A DNA stretch of 64,000 bases from Mucilaginibacter yixingensis (GCF_041080815.1 NZ_CP160205.1:124001-188000); one strand, 5' to 3'. Shown: positions 43,460 to 53,800, counted from the first letter of the stretch. The notes: generated from the letters alone by a model not told the origin. Made by a program: numbers and translations.

Positions 43460-43478
43460 TATATTTGGTTAAACCAAA
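43460..43478 (+). promoter_or_regulatory. -7 element and overlapping inverted repeat before the GH127 gene
   Basis: TATATTTG (43460-43467) matches the -7 consensus; TTTGGTT-A-AACCAAA (43464-43478) is a 7-bp-arm palindrome overlapping it, 14 bases before the ATG. It could be an operator that blocks the promoter. Confidence 0.5.
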
Positions 43479-43491
43479 GAGAACCAATACT

Positions 43492-46221
43492 ATGAGAAGA
43501 TTTACATCTTTCGCATTTCTATTAATGTGCGTTTGCGGCGGCGTGGCCACGGCCCAACAGCCAGACAGGCCAAACCTGGCTATAATTGCCACGCCAAGCG
43601 GATCTGGCGGCGAGTTATTGCGCTTAAACGATGGCGTGATGCCCTCCGGTAACCGCACCCCGGCAGGCAATCGTCGCCAACAGCCCCGGTTAGGTACCCA
43701 GTGGGTGCAGTACGACTGGAAACAGCCCGTGGCCGTTAAAGAAATTGCCACCTATTGGCATAGCGTAGATGGGGGAGTGCCGATGCCCAAAGCTTACCAC
43801 ATACTATACTGGGATGGCAGCGCTTTTGTGCCGGTTAAAAACGCCAGTGCATTAGGCCTGCAAAATAATCAACTCAACAAAACCGCTTTCGAAGAAATAA
43901 AAACCAACCGAATGCGCTTGGAGGTTGACTCGACCGACCGTGGCGTTACTCCACTGCAGGAATGGATTGTTTATCAAACCGAGGGTACTGCATATCCGGC
44001 CGTAATTACCGCCGGTATAGATCGGGACGTGATGCTGAATGGTAAAACCTACCTGGCCGGCGTGGTGAAATCATCAACGCCCGTGCAACAGGTAAAATGG
44101 GAAAAGGTATCGGGCCCGGGCTCGGTTGCTTTTAGTAGCGCGACGGATAAAACCGGATCGGCCACTTTTTCTGCCCCCGGCAACTATGTGTTGTCGCTAA
44201 CTGCGGGTTCGGGTAACCTGGCATCGTCATCAACTTTGAAAGTTAGGGTAGCTACGCCGCCGCCGGCTAAACGCCTGGATGTGGTTTATACCCGTCGTTA
44301 TAAAATTGACAGCAAGTTGTGGAACGATAGGGCCAAAGCCATGATTGTTAACTGGATTCCGTTTTGTGTCGATCAATGCGAACGTACCGACCTGGCTACC
44401 GGGCAGGGCGGTTTAGATAATTTTATTGAGGCAGCCAAAGCCCTGCGCGGCGAGCCGCACGGTAAGCATAAAGGATATGTGTTCTCTAACGCCTGGGTGC
44501 ACCAAACGGTAGAGTCAATGTGCGAGGCGCTGATGGTTGACCCACAGGGTGATCCGGAAATGATTGCTGCCCAGCAGGAAATGCAGCAGACCTTAGATCG
44601 CTGGATCCCGATCATTTTATCGGCTCAGGAGCCTGATGGTTACCTGCAAACCGCCTGGACACTGCGCGATACCAGCAGATGGCATCAACGCTGGTCGCCA
44701 ACGGAAAGCCGTGGAAACCATGAGGGTTATACGGCCGGTTATTTTATCGAGTCGGCTATTAACCATTACACGCTTACTGGCGGTAAAGACAAACGTCTAT
44801 ATAATGCAGCCAAAAAGCTGGCTGATTGCTGGGTGGCCAATATTGGTCCGGGTAAAAAGACCTGGTATGACGGACACCAGGAGATGGAGCAGGCGCTGGT
44901 ACGTTTCGGCCGTTTTGTAAATGACATGGAGGGCCACCAGAGCCATGGCGATAGTTACATCAAACTAGCTAAATTTCTGCTGGATAGCCGCGGTGGCGGC
45001 AGCGAGTATGACCAGAGTCATGTACCAGTGCAACAGCAATATGAAGCCGTTGGTCATGCCGTGCGTGCTACTTACAATTACTCAGGGATGGCCGATGTGG
45101 CTGCCGAAACCGGCGATGTTGATTACCAGAGCGCTGTCATGTCGCTTTGGGATAACATGGTGAACAAAAAATATTACATCACCGGTGGCATTGGCAGCGG
45201 CGAAACTTCTGAAGGGTTTGGTGGTAACTATTCGCTGCGCAATAACGCTTATTGCGAATCGTGCTCCAGCTGCGGACTCATCTTTTTTGAGTATAAGATG
45301 AATATTGCTTACCATGACGCCAAATATGCCGATTTATATGAGGAGACGATGTACAATGCCCTGCTCGGCTCGCTATCGCTGGATGGTAAAGATTTTACCT
45401 ACACCAATGCGCTGGCTACTGCGCAGCCACGTTATGAATGGCATGCCTGCCCGTGCTGTGTGGGTAATATTCCGCGCACACTGCTTATGATGCCTACCTG
45501 GACATATGTGCTTGGCGATGACGGTTTATATGTTAATCTGTTTGTGGGCAGCACTATCCGCGTTGATAAAATTGCGGGCACCGATGTAGAGATGGTGCAG
45601 AAGACAGATTACCCGTGGAGCGGCAAAGTAAACATCACCGTTAATCCAGATCAAAGCAGGGCGTTCACGGTTTATGTGCGGGTGCCAAACCGTGCCACCA
45701 GTACATTATATAGTGCAGTGCCACAGGTAAAAGGCCTTAAATCAATTTCGGTAAACGGCCGGGTGTTTACACCTAAAATTACTAATGGTTATGCCGCCAT
45801 TAAACGGGTATGGAAAAAAGGCGATCATATTGATGTGGAACTGCCTATGGAAATACAGCGCGTAACCGCCGATGAGCGTGTAGCTGCCGACAAAGGCAAA
45901 ATGGCCCTGCGCTACGGTCCGCTGATTTATAATGTAGAGGCTGCCGATCAGGATATCAGCAAAACCATCAGCAATAAACCGCTCAGCCTTAAATGGCAAC
46001 CAGATTTTCTGCACGGGGTAATGACTATTAACGGTACCTGGGCAGATGGCTCGCCCCTGCTGGCGGTGCCCAACTACGCCCGCATGAACCGGGTAGCCAC
46101 AACGGCTACACCACAAGCAGAGCAGGTGCTGGCGCCAACGCGGCCAAATGAGCCGCCCAGTTATGTAGAACGCGGTCCGGTAAGCACGGTCTGGATCAAT
46201 TCAAAAGCAGAAAACAAATGA
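43492..46221 (+). CDS. Glycoside hydrolase family 127 (beta-L-arabinofuranosidase type, DUF1680)
   Basis: A 909-aa exported enzyme starting MRRFTSFAFL with a signal peptide ending ATAQQ. Residues about 30-165 form a discoidin-like (F5/8 C) carbohydrate-binding domain; about 170-255 an immunoglobulin-like domain; then the (alpha/alpha)6 barrel. Glu589, Cys591, Cys655 and Cys656 (YCESCSS and HACPCCVGN) correspond to the zinc-bound catalytic cysteine cluster of GH127. It would remove beta-L-arabinofuranose or a similar sugar. It is followed by a strong terminator, then the SusC/SusD pair. Confidence 0.9.
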   Translation: MRRFTSFAFLLMCVCGGVATAQQPDRPNLAIIATPSGSGGELLRLNDGVMPSGNRTPAGNRRQQPRLGTQWVQYDWKQPVAVKEIATYWHSVDGGVPMPKAYHILYWDGSAFVPVKNASALGLQNNQLNKTAFEEIKTNRMRLEVDSTDRGVTPLQEWIVYQTEGTAYPAVITAGIDRDVMLNGKTYLAGVVKSSTPVQQVKWEKVSGPGSVAFSSATDKTGSATFSAPGNYVLSLTAGSGNLASSSTLKVRVATPPPAKRLDVVYTRRYKIDSKLWNDRAKAMIVNWIPFCVDQCERTDLATGQGGLDNFIEAAKALRGEPHGKHKGYVFSNAWVHQTVESMCEALMVDPQGDPEMIAAQQEMQQTLDRWIPIILSAQEPDGYLQTAWTLRDTSRWHQRWSPTESRGNHEGYTAGYFIESAINHYTLTGGKDKRLYNAAKKLADCWVANIGPGKKTWYDGHQEMEQALVRFGRFVNDMEGHQSHGDSYIKLAKFLLDSRGGGSEYDQSHVPVQQQYEAVGHAVRATYNYSGMADVAAETGDVDYQSAVMSLWDNMVNKKYYITGGIGSGETSEGFGGNYSLRNNAYCESCSSCGLIFFEYKMNIAYHDAKYADLYEETMYNALLGSLSLDGKDFTYTNALATAQPRYEWHACPCCVGNIPRTLLMMPTWTYVLGDDGLYVNLFVGSTIRVDKIAGTDVEMVQKTDYPWSGKVNITVNPDQSRAFTVYVRVPNRATSTLYSAVPQVKGLKSISVNGRVFTPKITNGYAAIKRVWKKGDHIDVELPMEIQRVTADERVAADKGKMALRYGPLIYNVEAADQDISKTISNKPLSLKWQPDFLHGVMTINGTWADGSPLLAVPNYARMNRVATTATPQAEQVLAPTRPNEPPSYVERGPVSTVWINSKAENK

Positions 46222-46245
46222 TAGGAGAGGTTCTGTAGTATAAAC

Positions 46246-46276
46246 AAAAAAGGTTGAGCATTGCTCAACCTTTTTT
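46246..46276. terminator. Bidirectional terminator after GH127
   Basis: AAAAAAGGTTGAGC-ATT-GCTCAACCTTTTTT, a perfect stem with A- and T-runs on either side. Confidence 0.9.
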
Positions 46277-46317
46277 GTTTGTAAATGATGGTTAAAAGCG
46301 TTTGTTTGGTGGGCAAC

Positions 46318-46339
46318 TTCGGGCCAGATCTGGCCCGAA
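46318..46339. repeat. 22-bp perfect palindrome
   Basis: Centre CGGGCCAGATCTGGCCCG extended by TT and AA on each side. Single copy in the window. Position between the GH127 terminator and the susC leader gives no clear role; a second transcription stop or a regulator site is possible. Confidence 0.6.
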
Positions 46340-47071
46340 AACTCGTCACATGTGGTGTGTCAATATTTGTTTTGAATGTTACTTTTAATAAAAGTTGCAA
46401 CTTTAATTTGTTTTGTGTAACTACGTGTTAAGATCTGTAGCCAATTGAAGGTGCCAGGTTTGAACGTTGCCAATTATTCTAAAGAGTTAAAAAATTTTCC
46501 TGTTCTAAAATAAATTTTGAATTGTAATAATTGTATTATAATTTAGCAATGCAATCGATTGTTAAGAGTGGGGTCCAATTGCCACCTAACAATTATCCAA
46601 TTATTAACCAGGCCGATAACTTAACCATCTATCGGTAGTATGAATCTAAATTTATAGTTTATGAGAGAAATTTTACTTTTCCCCCATGCTGCTTTTTATG
46701 TGGCATCCCACAACCATTTGATAACAAACCTGCACGGGCCTACAAAGCGAGCGTGAAGTTTGCATGTACGAAACATTACCAGGATCAATAAACAGCATTG
46801 TTTATTGTTTTTTGGTATTTGTTGCAGCTGTATTTAGGTGATAGCCTTTAACGCTTCCTTTAAGTAAGGCCAGACAGGCAGAACGACTTAGAACTGGTGA
46901 TGTTGTTTGTTTTACTGTCTAAGTAATATCATCTAAAAGCGGCTTTGTACAGCCCCATTGCTATTGTTATCAACCAATTACGTAAAGTATCTTGAAGAGT
47001 GTCTGGGTGGATGCCGCCAATTATCAAGCCTCCAGACTTATTTGTGAACCTTTTATAATCCCTATTCAATT
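46340..47071 (+). other. Long non-coding leader of susC
   Basis: A 732-bp stretch with no convincing gene. It holds the operator at 46551 and a 31-codon ATG reading frame at 46661-46756 that I reject as a gene. No exact TAnnTTTG promoter was found. The susC start lies about 500 bp downstream of the operator, so a long 5' untranslated region or an undetected regulatory RNA is possible. Confidence 0.5.
46551..46565 (+). promoter_or_regulatory. Palindromic operator upstream of susC
   Basis: GCAATCGATTGTTAA, identical over 15 bases to the site before the GH31 gene (40419-40433) and in the same orientation relative to the gene. Confidence 0.6.
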
Positions 47072-50000
47072 ATGAGTTTTTCTAACCAATTATCATTAAG
47101 CGCCAACCCCTGGCGACAAAAAAAACAACTCATTACACGATGCTTTTCGCTCTGCATGGTGTTTGTGTTGATGGCCGCGCAGGTGTTTGCGCAGGCAACC
47201 AAAACGGTGAGTGGTACAGTGCGTGATGATCACGGACAATCTGTTCCTGGTGTTACCGTAAGTGTTAAAGGCACTACTACCGGAACCGTTACCGATATTC
47301 AGGGCCATTACAGCCTGAAAGTTAGCGGAAATGCTACGCTGGTATTTTCGTCTATAGGCTATTTGTCGGTAGAAGAAGCAATTAACAACCGTGCCACTAT
47401 TAACGTTACGCTGAAGGACTCAGAAAAAAGTCTGAATGAAGTAGTTGTTATTGGTTACGGCACCGTTAAAAAGAAAGATTTGACCGGTGCGGTAGCCTCA
47501 GTAAGTGGTAAAGACATTGCCGCTACACCGGTTACCAACGTGGCGCAAGCCTTACAAGGCAAGCTGCCAGGTGTAAGCATCGTATCGCAAGACGGTCGTC
47601 CGAATGCAGACGTCGCCATTCGCGTACGCGGCGGTACCTCAATTACACAAAGTAATCAGCCACTGGTTTTGATTGACGGTCAGCCAGGTACGATTGGTGA
47701 CGTACCGGGAGACCAGGTGGAGTCAATCGACGTGCTGAAAGATGCATCTTCAACCGCAATTTATGGTACCCGCGGTGCTAACGGTGTAATTTTAATTACT
47801 ACCAAAGCGGCAAAAGCAGGTAAAACTGTGGTTACTTATAACGGCTACGTTAAAATTAATACGCCAACCAAATATCTGCAGGCATTAAACCCTTATGATT
47901 ATTTGAAATATGTTTGGGCCAACGCAGCAGCCAACGGCGCAGCTTACCAAACACCATTTGAGAAATACTATGGCCTGGGTGCCAATAGCGGTGCTAATAC
48001 CGGTGGTATTAACAGCTATCAGGGTTTGGCTACAGATGATCCGCAGAAACAAGTGTATCATCAATCTACTTCATGGAACCATGCGTTAACCTTATCTGGC
48101 GGTACAGACAAAACCAAAATGTTGTTCTCTACCACTTATGCTGATGAGCAGGGTATGAAGGTGAACTCTTACCTTAAACGTTTAACCGCTAACTTTAAAT
48201 TGAGCCACAAGATTGCAGACAATCTTACCTTTGATTTAAATACCCGTTACACCAGCACGCCAATTGTTGATGATGAGGGTACCAGCAGCGGCAGCGGTTC
48301 TTTACTGTCATCTGCTTACCGTTTCCGTCCAATTGCAACCGACCACGTTTTGGGTGATAAAACTGCATTGCTGACAGGTAACATTGAGCAGTATGGTAAA
48401 AACTCTATGTGGGATATGTATAACCCTGCAGTGCGTGCGGCAGATTTTGATCCATATTCTATTACCGATGGTATTGCGTCAATCCAATCTTTAACCTGGG
48501 GCATTATTAAAGGACTAACCTATCATACCGATTTCAACGTAACCAAATCATGGGGCCAGCGCAAATACTGGTCAGGCGCTATCTATAACGCTACTTATAC
48601 TGATGATAGCGGTAATAAACTGTACGCCGGTAACGTTGACTACCGCAAAACTGATAGCTGGTCTTTACGCTGGACCAACACCCTGAACTATGAATTTAAC
48701 ATTAACAAAATTCATAACTTCAGTGTATTGGCCGGTCAGGAAGTTTCTAACTCGGGCGGTACAGGTTTAGCTACAACAGCAACCTATTTCCCTGCCAACT
48801 ATACTGAGGCAACAGCTTTTGCCAACATCAACCAATACGATAAAACTAAAGGCTTGCTAACAACCACATCAAGCGTATCAGTTCCAAACCGTATTCTTTC
48901 TTACTTCGGTCGTGCTAACTATTCATTGCTTGACCGTTATCTGGTTACTGTAACATTCCGTGCTGATGCTTCTTCTCACTTCCCGCCAGCCAATCGTTGG
49001 GGATATTTCCCTGCAGCGGCTTTGGCCTGGAGAGTTACCGAAGAAAAATTCATGAAGAATGTTAAATGGTTGGATTACCTGAAAGTACGTGCATCATTTG
49101 GTGAGGTAGGTAATGACCTTAACAGCTCTGGCTTGTGGACTCAAACCTGGGCATCTGTTACAGACCAGCGTTTAAATTATGATCTGGGTCATCAGCCTCA
49201 GGCTGCTTATGACTATACCAACTCTACCACACTGGCCAACCTGAATTTGAAATGGGAAACCACCATTACCCGCGATTTGGGTTTTGACTTTACCCTGTTT
49301 GGCGACAAGCTGTCTGGTACTGTAGATGTATATCATAACACTACTAAAGACCTGTTGCTGCAAACCGTTATTCCGGGTATTACCGGTTTCTCTACCACTT
49401 ATGCTAACGTGGGTCAAACCAGTAATAAAGGTGTGGAGATCTCTTTATCTGGAACGATATTTAAATCAAAAGACTGGAGAGTTTCTGCAAGCGGTAACAT
49501 CAACTTTAACAAAAACAACGTAGATCAACTTGCGCCAAGCGTTACCGGTTTATATGGTACCAGCTGGGCAAGCAGCGCCAGCTACCCAACTCAGGATTAT
49601 GTGCTGAAAGTAGGAAACCCGGTTGGCTTGGTAAGAGGTTTTACTTATACCGGTTATTATACACCGGCTGATTTTAATTATAGCAATGGTGTATATACAC
49701 TGAAACCAGGTGTGCCAGATTTGGGCACCTTCCAGGGCGTTACCCACGGTTTAACTACTGCTGATAAGCCATCTACACAGGTTGCTTACCCAGGCTTACC
49801 AAAATACAAAGACCTGAACGGTGACGGTAAAATTGACGATAACGACGTATCTGTTATTGGTAACATGAACCCTAAACATACCGGTGGTTTCAACCTTTCT
49901 GCAGGTTATAAAAATATTGACCTGAGCTTAAACTTTAACTGGAGCTACGGTAACCAGGTTTATAACGTAAACAAACTGGCATCACTGTACGGTAACAAAG

Positions 50001-50437
50001 AAGCCGGTGTTTATGAAAACAAACTGTCAATCGTAAACAATGCCTATAAAATTTATGATGTGGTTAATGGCAGCCTGGTGCGCTTATCAACCCCAGATCA
50101 GTTAAATGCAGCAAATGGCAATGCTTCTTTGCCATTGGGTTATAGCGAAGGCGGTGTTACCTCAACATTGGGTATTGAAGATGGCTCATTCCTGCGTTTA
50201 AATACGCTTACTTTAGGTTATACTGTACCTAAAAAGGTATTAACCAGAGCAAAAATCAGCAACCTGCGTATCTACGGTAGCATCTATAACGTATTCACCA
50301 TCACCGGTTACAGCGGTTTAGATCCGGAAGTAAACACCAACCTGTCGGCTAACTCAGTTTATCCAACTCCAGGGTTTGACTTTGGTACCTATCCGCGTGC
50401 CCGTTCATTCGTAATAGGCGTTAACCTTAATTTCTAA
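47072..50437 (+). CDS. SusC/RagA family TonB-dependent outer membrane transporter
   Basis: A 1121-aa outer membrane transporter for oligosaccharides. The signal peptide ends VFAQ; a carboxypeptidase-D-like domain (VSGTVRDDHGQSVPGVTVSV, about residues 47-125), the SusC TonB box region (LNEVVVIGYGTVKKKDLTGA) and the plug (VRGGTSITQSNQPLVLIDG) precede a large barrel ending SFVIGVNLNF. It pairs with the SusD gene 18 bp downstream. The neighbouring GH31 and GH127 genes suggest the glycan contains alpha-linked glucose or xylose and arabinose, but the substrate is not proven. Confidence 0.97.
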   Translation: MSFSNQLSLSANPWRQKKQLITRCFSLCMVFVLMAAQVFAQATKTVSGTVRDDHGQSVPGVTVSVKGTTTGTVTDIQGHYSLKVSGNATLVFSSIGYLSVEEAINNRATINVTLKDSEKSLNEVVVIGYGTVKKKDLTGAVASVSGKDIAATPVTNVAQALQGKLPGVSIVSQDGRPNADVAIRVRGGTSITQSNQPLVLIDGQPGTIGDVPGDQVESIDVLKDASSTAIYGTRGANGVILITTKAAKAGKTVVTYNGYVKINTPTKYLQALNPYDYLKYVWANAAANGAAYQTPFEKYYGLGANSGANTGGINSYQGLATDDPQKQVYHQSTSWNHALTLSGGTDKTKMLFSTTYADEQGMKVNSYLKRLTANFKLSHKIADNLTFDLNTRYTSTPIVDDEGTSSGSGSLLSSAYRFRPIATDHVLGDKTALLTGNIEQYGKNSMWDMYNPAVRAADFDPYSITDGIASIQSLTWGIIKGLTYHTDFNVTKSWGQRKYWSGAIYNATYTDDSGNKLYAGNVDYRKTDSWSLRWTNTLNYEFNINKIHNFSVLAGQEVSNSGGTGLATTATYFPANYTEATAFANINQYDKTKGLLTTTSSVSVPNRILSYFGRANYSLLDRYLVTVTFRADASSHFPPANRWGYFPAAALAWRVTEEKFMKNVKWLDYLKVRASFGEVGNDLNSSGLWTQTWASVTDQRLNYDLGHQPQAAYDYTNSTTLANLNLKWETTITRDLGFDFTLFGDKLSGTVDVYHNTTKDLLLQTVIPGITGFSTTYANVGQTSNKGVEISLSGTIFKSKDWRVSASGNINFNKNNVDQLAPSVTGLYGTSWASSASYPTQDYVLKVGNPVGLVRGFTYTGYYTPADFNYSNGVYTLKPGVPDLGTFQGVTHGLTTADKPSTQVAYPGLPKYKDLNGDGKIDDNDVSVIGNMNPKHTGGFNLSAGYKNIDLSLNFNWSYGNQVYNVNKLASLYGNKEAGVYENKLSIVNNAYKIYDVVNGSLVRLSTPDQLNAANGNASLPLGYSEGGVTSTLGIEDGSFLRLNTLTLGYTVPKKVLTRAKISNLRIYGSIYNVFTITGYSGLDPEVNTNLSANSVYPTPGFDFGTYPRARSFVIGVNLNF

Positions 50438-50455
50438 TCTTAAATAGTAGAAACA

Positions 50456-52498
50456 ATGAAAAAGATTGCAACATATATAACCGGATTAGCATTGTGCCTC
50501 AGTTTAAGCCAATGCAAGAAATCCTTTCTGGATGCAACATCTCCATCAAATCTGGACGACCAGTTTGTTACCAGTACCACTACAGAAACGTTTAAAACAC
50601 TTTCATGGTGTTATGCCAACTATCGCCAGAACTGCGTGATGGGAACATACCGCTGGAATGACCCGATTGGCTCTGATGCCGAGACTTATCCGGAACAGGG
50701 ATCAACCAACAACATCAACGCCATTGGCAGGTCAGACTTATTGCCTATAGACGCCCAGTCAGGCGGTTTTAACGCACTTTACAGCACCGCTGCACGTGCA
50801 ATTAAAATAGCACAGATTATTGCTGCTAAACCTCAGTATCAGGCTGATGTTGCTGCCGGTAAAACTACCGACTGGACCCAGCTGTATGGCGAGGCTATAA
50901 CCATTAAGGCTTTATGTTATTTTGATTTGATTAAACACTTTGGTGATGTGCCTTACGGTTACGAGAATACTTATACCGATAACTATACCATAACCTCTCG
51001 TTTCACTATTTATGATAACCTGATCAGCGATCTGAAAAAAGTAGAAGCAAACATGTATCCTTTAGGTAGTGGTGGCATTACTGCAGAGCGTTGCTCAAGG
51101 ACCTATGCCGATGCACTGATTGGCCAGTTGGCAATGTTTTCTGGTGGTTACCAAACCATCCGTACAGATATAGCTGGTTTATATGGCAATGTAGCCTTCA
51201 CCAACAAAGGTACTCAGGCTAATGGTTGTGTATATGCCCGTCGTAATGATTATCTTAACTATTATACATTGGCTGAAACCTGGCTGCAAAACGCAATTAC
51301 CAATAAAGGTACTGCGCATTTGTTGACAGCAGATACCAGGGCTGCATCTGTAGCAAACAATCCTTTCCAGTTGGTTTTCCAATCATTTATGGATTTGAAA
51401 GTAGGCGACGAATCGGTGTTTGAATTAGGTAACTATCAGGGTGGCTCGCCTGCAACCAGCAGCGAGTACGCTTATGCTTTTGGTCGCCCGTCAGAAGGTG
51501 GTACCGCTACCGCTGCTCCTCCAAAGGTGTTTGATGCATTGCGTATTATCCCTACCGTTTATTACGGTGATTTTATCAAAGCTGATAAACGCAGAGACGT
51601 AACCGTGGCTGTTACCGGTAGTAATGGTGATGGTAATGAAAGAATGATCTCTTTTGTACCAGGTAATAAAACCACAGGTGGTTTAGCTATTAACAAATGG
51701 GACGAAAACCGTATGAGCCCGCCATATACCACAACCTCAAGACAGTCTGGTATTAACTGGACCATGTTGCGATTGGCAGACGTTATTTTGATGCTGGCCG
51801 AAACTAAAGCAGAGCAAGGTAAAACCGATGCAGTTGGTTTGGTTAACCAGATCAGAGAGCGTGCTTTCGGTAGCGCCAAATATGATATTGGCGCGCTGTC
51901 TGGTCAGGCATTAAAAGATGCGGTGGCACAAGAACGTAAACTGGAGCTAATGGGCGAGGGTACCCGTCGTTGGGATATGATCCGTAACGGTACTTACTCT
52001 GAAAGAGCAATGGCTGTACGTCAGGACATGCAAAACATGTATAACGGCTTAAGGGCAAACGGTTATTATACCTTCCCTAATGGCAACACTATATCCAATT
52101 ACATCTGGATAAAAGCGGTGACTTTAACCAATCCGTTAACTTATGATTGTACCGATACCACCAACCTTGCAACTTACCCGGCATGGCGCGGTCAGTACAA
52201 TTACAGCACCATTGCAGGTCTTAAAGTAGTGGGTACTACTCACAACCTGTCCATCCAGGGTATGTACCGTTATATTGACCCTGCTGGTCCGGAAGCAATT
52301 GCCTTGCAGGCTGCAGGCTATGTTAAAACCAACTGGGGTATTGATATTGTTAACAACTATGCCACTTATCAAACCAATATCCTTTCGGGTATAACTTCTG
52401 CTACGGATGCACCGAGAATTTACTGGCCTATACCATCATCAACGGTGGCCCAATCAAATGGGCAAGTGACCAATGGTTACGGGCTGGCTAACAAGTAA
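50456..52498 (+). CDS. RagB/SusD family surface glycan-binding lipoprotein
   Basis: A 680-aa lipoprotein (lipobox LSLSQC, Cys20) with the SusD fold: TPR-like helices and the conserved ends NQIRERAFG and ERKLELMGEGTRRWDMIRNG. It captures oligosaccharide at the cell surface and works as the lid of the SusC protein encoded just upstream. Length (680 aa) is longer than the usual 500-600 aa. The operon ends at the terminator at 52524. Confidence 0.95.
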   Translation: MKKIATYITGLALCLSLSQCKKSFLDATSPSNLDDQFVTSTTTETFKTLSWCYANYRQNCVMGTYRWNDPIGSDAETYPEQGSTNNINAIGRSDLLPIDAQSGGFNALYSTAARAIKIAQIIAAKPQYQADVAAGKTTDWTQLYGEAITIKALCYFDLIKHFGDVPYGYENTYTDNYTITSRFTIYDNLISDLKKVEANMYPLGSGGITAERCSRTYADALIGQLAMFSGGYQTIRTDIAGLYGNVAFTNKGTQANGCVYARRNDYLNYYTLAETWLQNAITNKGTAHLLTADTRAASVANNPFQLVFQSFMDLKVGDESVFELGNYQGGSPATSSEYAYAFGRPSEGGTATAAPPKVFDALRIIPTVYYGDFIKADKRRDVTVAVTGSNGDGNERMISFVPGNKTTGGLAINKWDENRMSPPYTTTSRQSGINWTMLRLADVILMLAETKAEQGKTDAVGLVNQIRERAFGSAKYDIGALSGQALKDAVAQERKLELMGEGTRRWDMIRNGTYSERAMAVRQDMQNMYNGLRANGYYTFPNGNTISNYIWIKAVTLTNPLTYDCTDTTNLATYPAWRGQYNYSTIAGLKVVGTTHNLSIQGMYRYIDPAGPEAIALQAAGYVKTNWGIDIVNNYATYQTNILSGITSATDAPRIYWPIPSSTVAQSNGQVTNGYGLANK

Positions 52499-52523
52499 AA
52501 AGCGATAATAAGCACAAAATATA

Positions 52524-52557
52524 AGTCCCCGCCGGTATTACCGGTGGGGACTTTTTT
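52524..52557 (+). terminator. Terminator of the susCD operon
   Basis: AAGTCCCC-G-CCGG-TATTA-CCGG-T-GGGGACTT followed by T6. Confidence 0.85.
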
Positions 52558-52650
52558 ATTAAATTTGATCCTATACCAGTTATAAATCTATAAAGTAAAT
52601 AAGCAAGTTTACCTTATAGGGCGTATGTATGTGCAAAAACCCTAATTAGA

Positions 52651-53670
52651 ATGATCAGCAAAGTATTATGTTTCGGTGAACTGTTGTTGCGAGTTTCACC
52701 GGCTCCCCAGAATGAAAAAGATGCAGAGAAACACCCCTTCTACCTTTATATGGGTGGCGCGGAAGCTAACGTGGCCACGGCATTGGCTGGTTGGGGCGTG
52801 CCCGTAAAATATTGTACAGCGCTGCCCGCTAACTTTATGTCGTCGCACATTATAGACTACCTGGAGTATAAGGGCATTTTTACATCGTCCATCTTAATGA
52901 GCGGCGATAGAATTGGCGTTTATTACCTGGAGCGCGGTGCCGATTTGAAAGGCAGCGTGGTTTACGACAGGGCCGGTTCTTCATTCTCAGCACTCAAGCC
53001 GGGAATGATTGACTGGGATAAAGTTTTCAGAGATGTATCCTGGTTTAATTTCACGGCTATTAGTCCGGCGCTGGGCTGGGATGTTGCCCAGGTGTGCCTG
53101 GAGGCCGTTAAAGCTGCATCAGCAAAAGGTATAAAAATTTCTTGTGATCTCAATTATCGCTCACGTCTCTGGAAATACGGCAAGGAACCGGCTGAGGTGA
53201 TGCCGGCCCTGGTAGAATATTGTGACTTTGTTATGGGCAATATTTGGAGCGCCAATACGCTGCTGGGCACCAGCATTGATGCAGACATTCACGGGAAAAA
53301 GCAAAAGCAAGCCTACCTGGATCATGCAGAGCTGACCTCGAAAGAAATTATGGCCAAGTTTCCAAAGGTGAAGACCGTGGCCAACACCTTCCGCTTTGAT
53401 AGCGAGGCCGATCATACACTGTATTATACAACCCTGTATCATGATCAAAAACTGCTCCACTCACCAGAGTTTACCTGCGGCGCGGTAGTTGACCGCTCCG
53501 GTAGCGGCGATTGCTTTATGGCTGGCCTGATCTACGGCTTCTATCATCATAACGAGCCCCAGGATATACTGAACTATGCCACCGCCGCCGCCTTTGGCAA
53601 ATTGCAAGAGCAAGGAGATGCCACCGAGCAAGATGTGCTGATGGTGAAAAGAGTGACTTCTAATGATTGA
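52651..53670 (+). CDS. PfkB-family sugar kinase, 2-keto-3-deoxygluconate kinase type
   Basis: A 339-aa ribokinase-family kinase. N-terminal LCFGELLLRVSP and YMGGAEANVATALAGWGV fit 2-dehydro-3-deoxygluconokinase (KdgK); the active-site Asp is in DRSGSGDCFMAGLIYGF. KDG kinase acts in breakdown of uronic acids such as pectin. It lies downstream of susD, past a terminator, and may belong to the same polysaccharide locus. Substrate call is moderate. Confidence 0.8.
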   Translation: MISKVLCFGELLLRVSPAPQNEKDAEKHPFYLYMGGAEANVATALAGWGVPVKYCTALPANFMSSHIIDYLEYKGIFTSSILMSGDRIGVYYLERGADLKGSVVYDRAGSSFSALKPGMIDWDKVFRDVSWFNFTAISPALGWDVAQVCLEAVKAASAKGIKISCDLNYRSRLWKYGKEPAEVMPALVEYCDFVMGNIWSANTLLGTSIDADIHGKKQKQAYLDHAELTSKEIMAKFPKVKTVANTFRFDSEADHTLYYTTLYHDQKLLHSPEFTCGAVVDRSGSGDCFMAGLIYGFYHHNEPQDILNYATAAAFGKLQEQGDATEQDVLMVKRVTSND

Positions 53671-53685
53671 TTTGGAATAAGGGAG

Positions 53686-53800
53686 AAGTATGCTTGTGCC
53701 TATATATAACGCAGATTATTAAAAATACTTACAAGCAAGTGGCACAAGGCACAAGCACGCCTCTGTTTTGACAGGGCTGCATACCTGCGCCAGTTTTTAG
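53686..53800 (+). repeat. Cassette-type palindromic repeat A (left-truncated)
   Basis: Inner inverted pair GCTTGTGCC/GGCACAAGC is present, with the right end GGGCTGCATACCTGCGCCAG. The usual left end is missing. It lies between the KDG kinase gene and the first small gene of the array. Confidence 0.65.

Noticed and set aside
46661-46756. 31-codon ATG reading frame in the susC leader (MREILLFPHAAFYVASHNHL...)
   Set aside because: No promoter, ribosome signal or likeness to any family; its composition is not distinct from random sequence in this leader.
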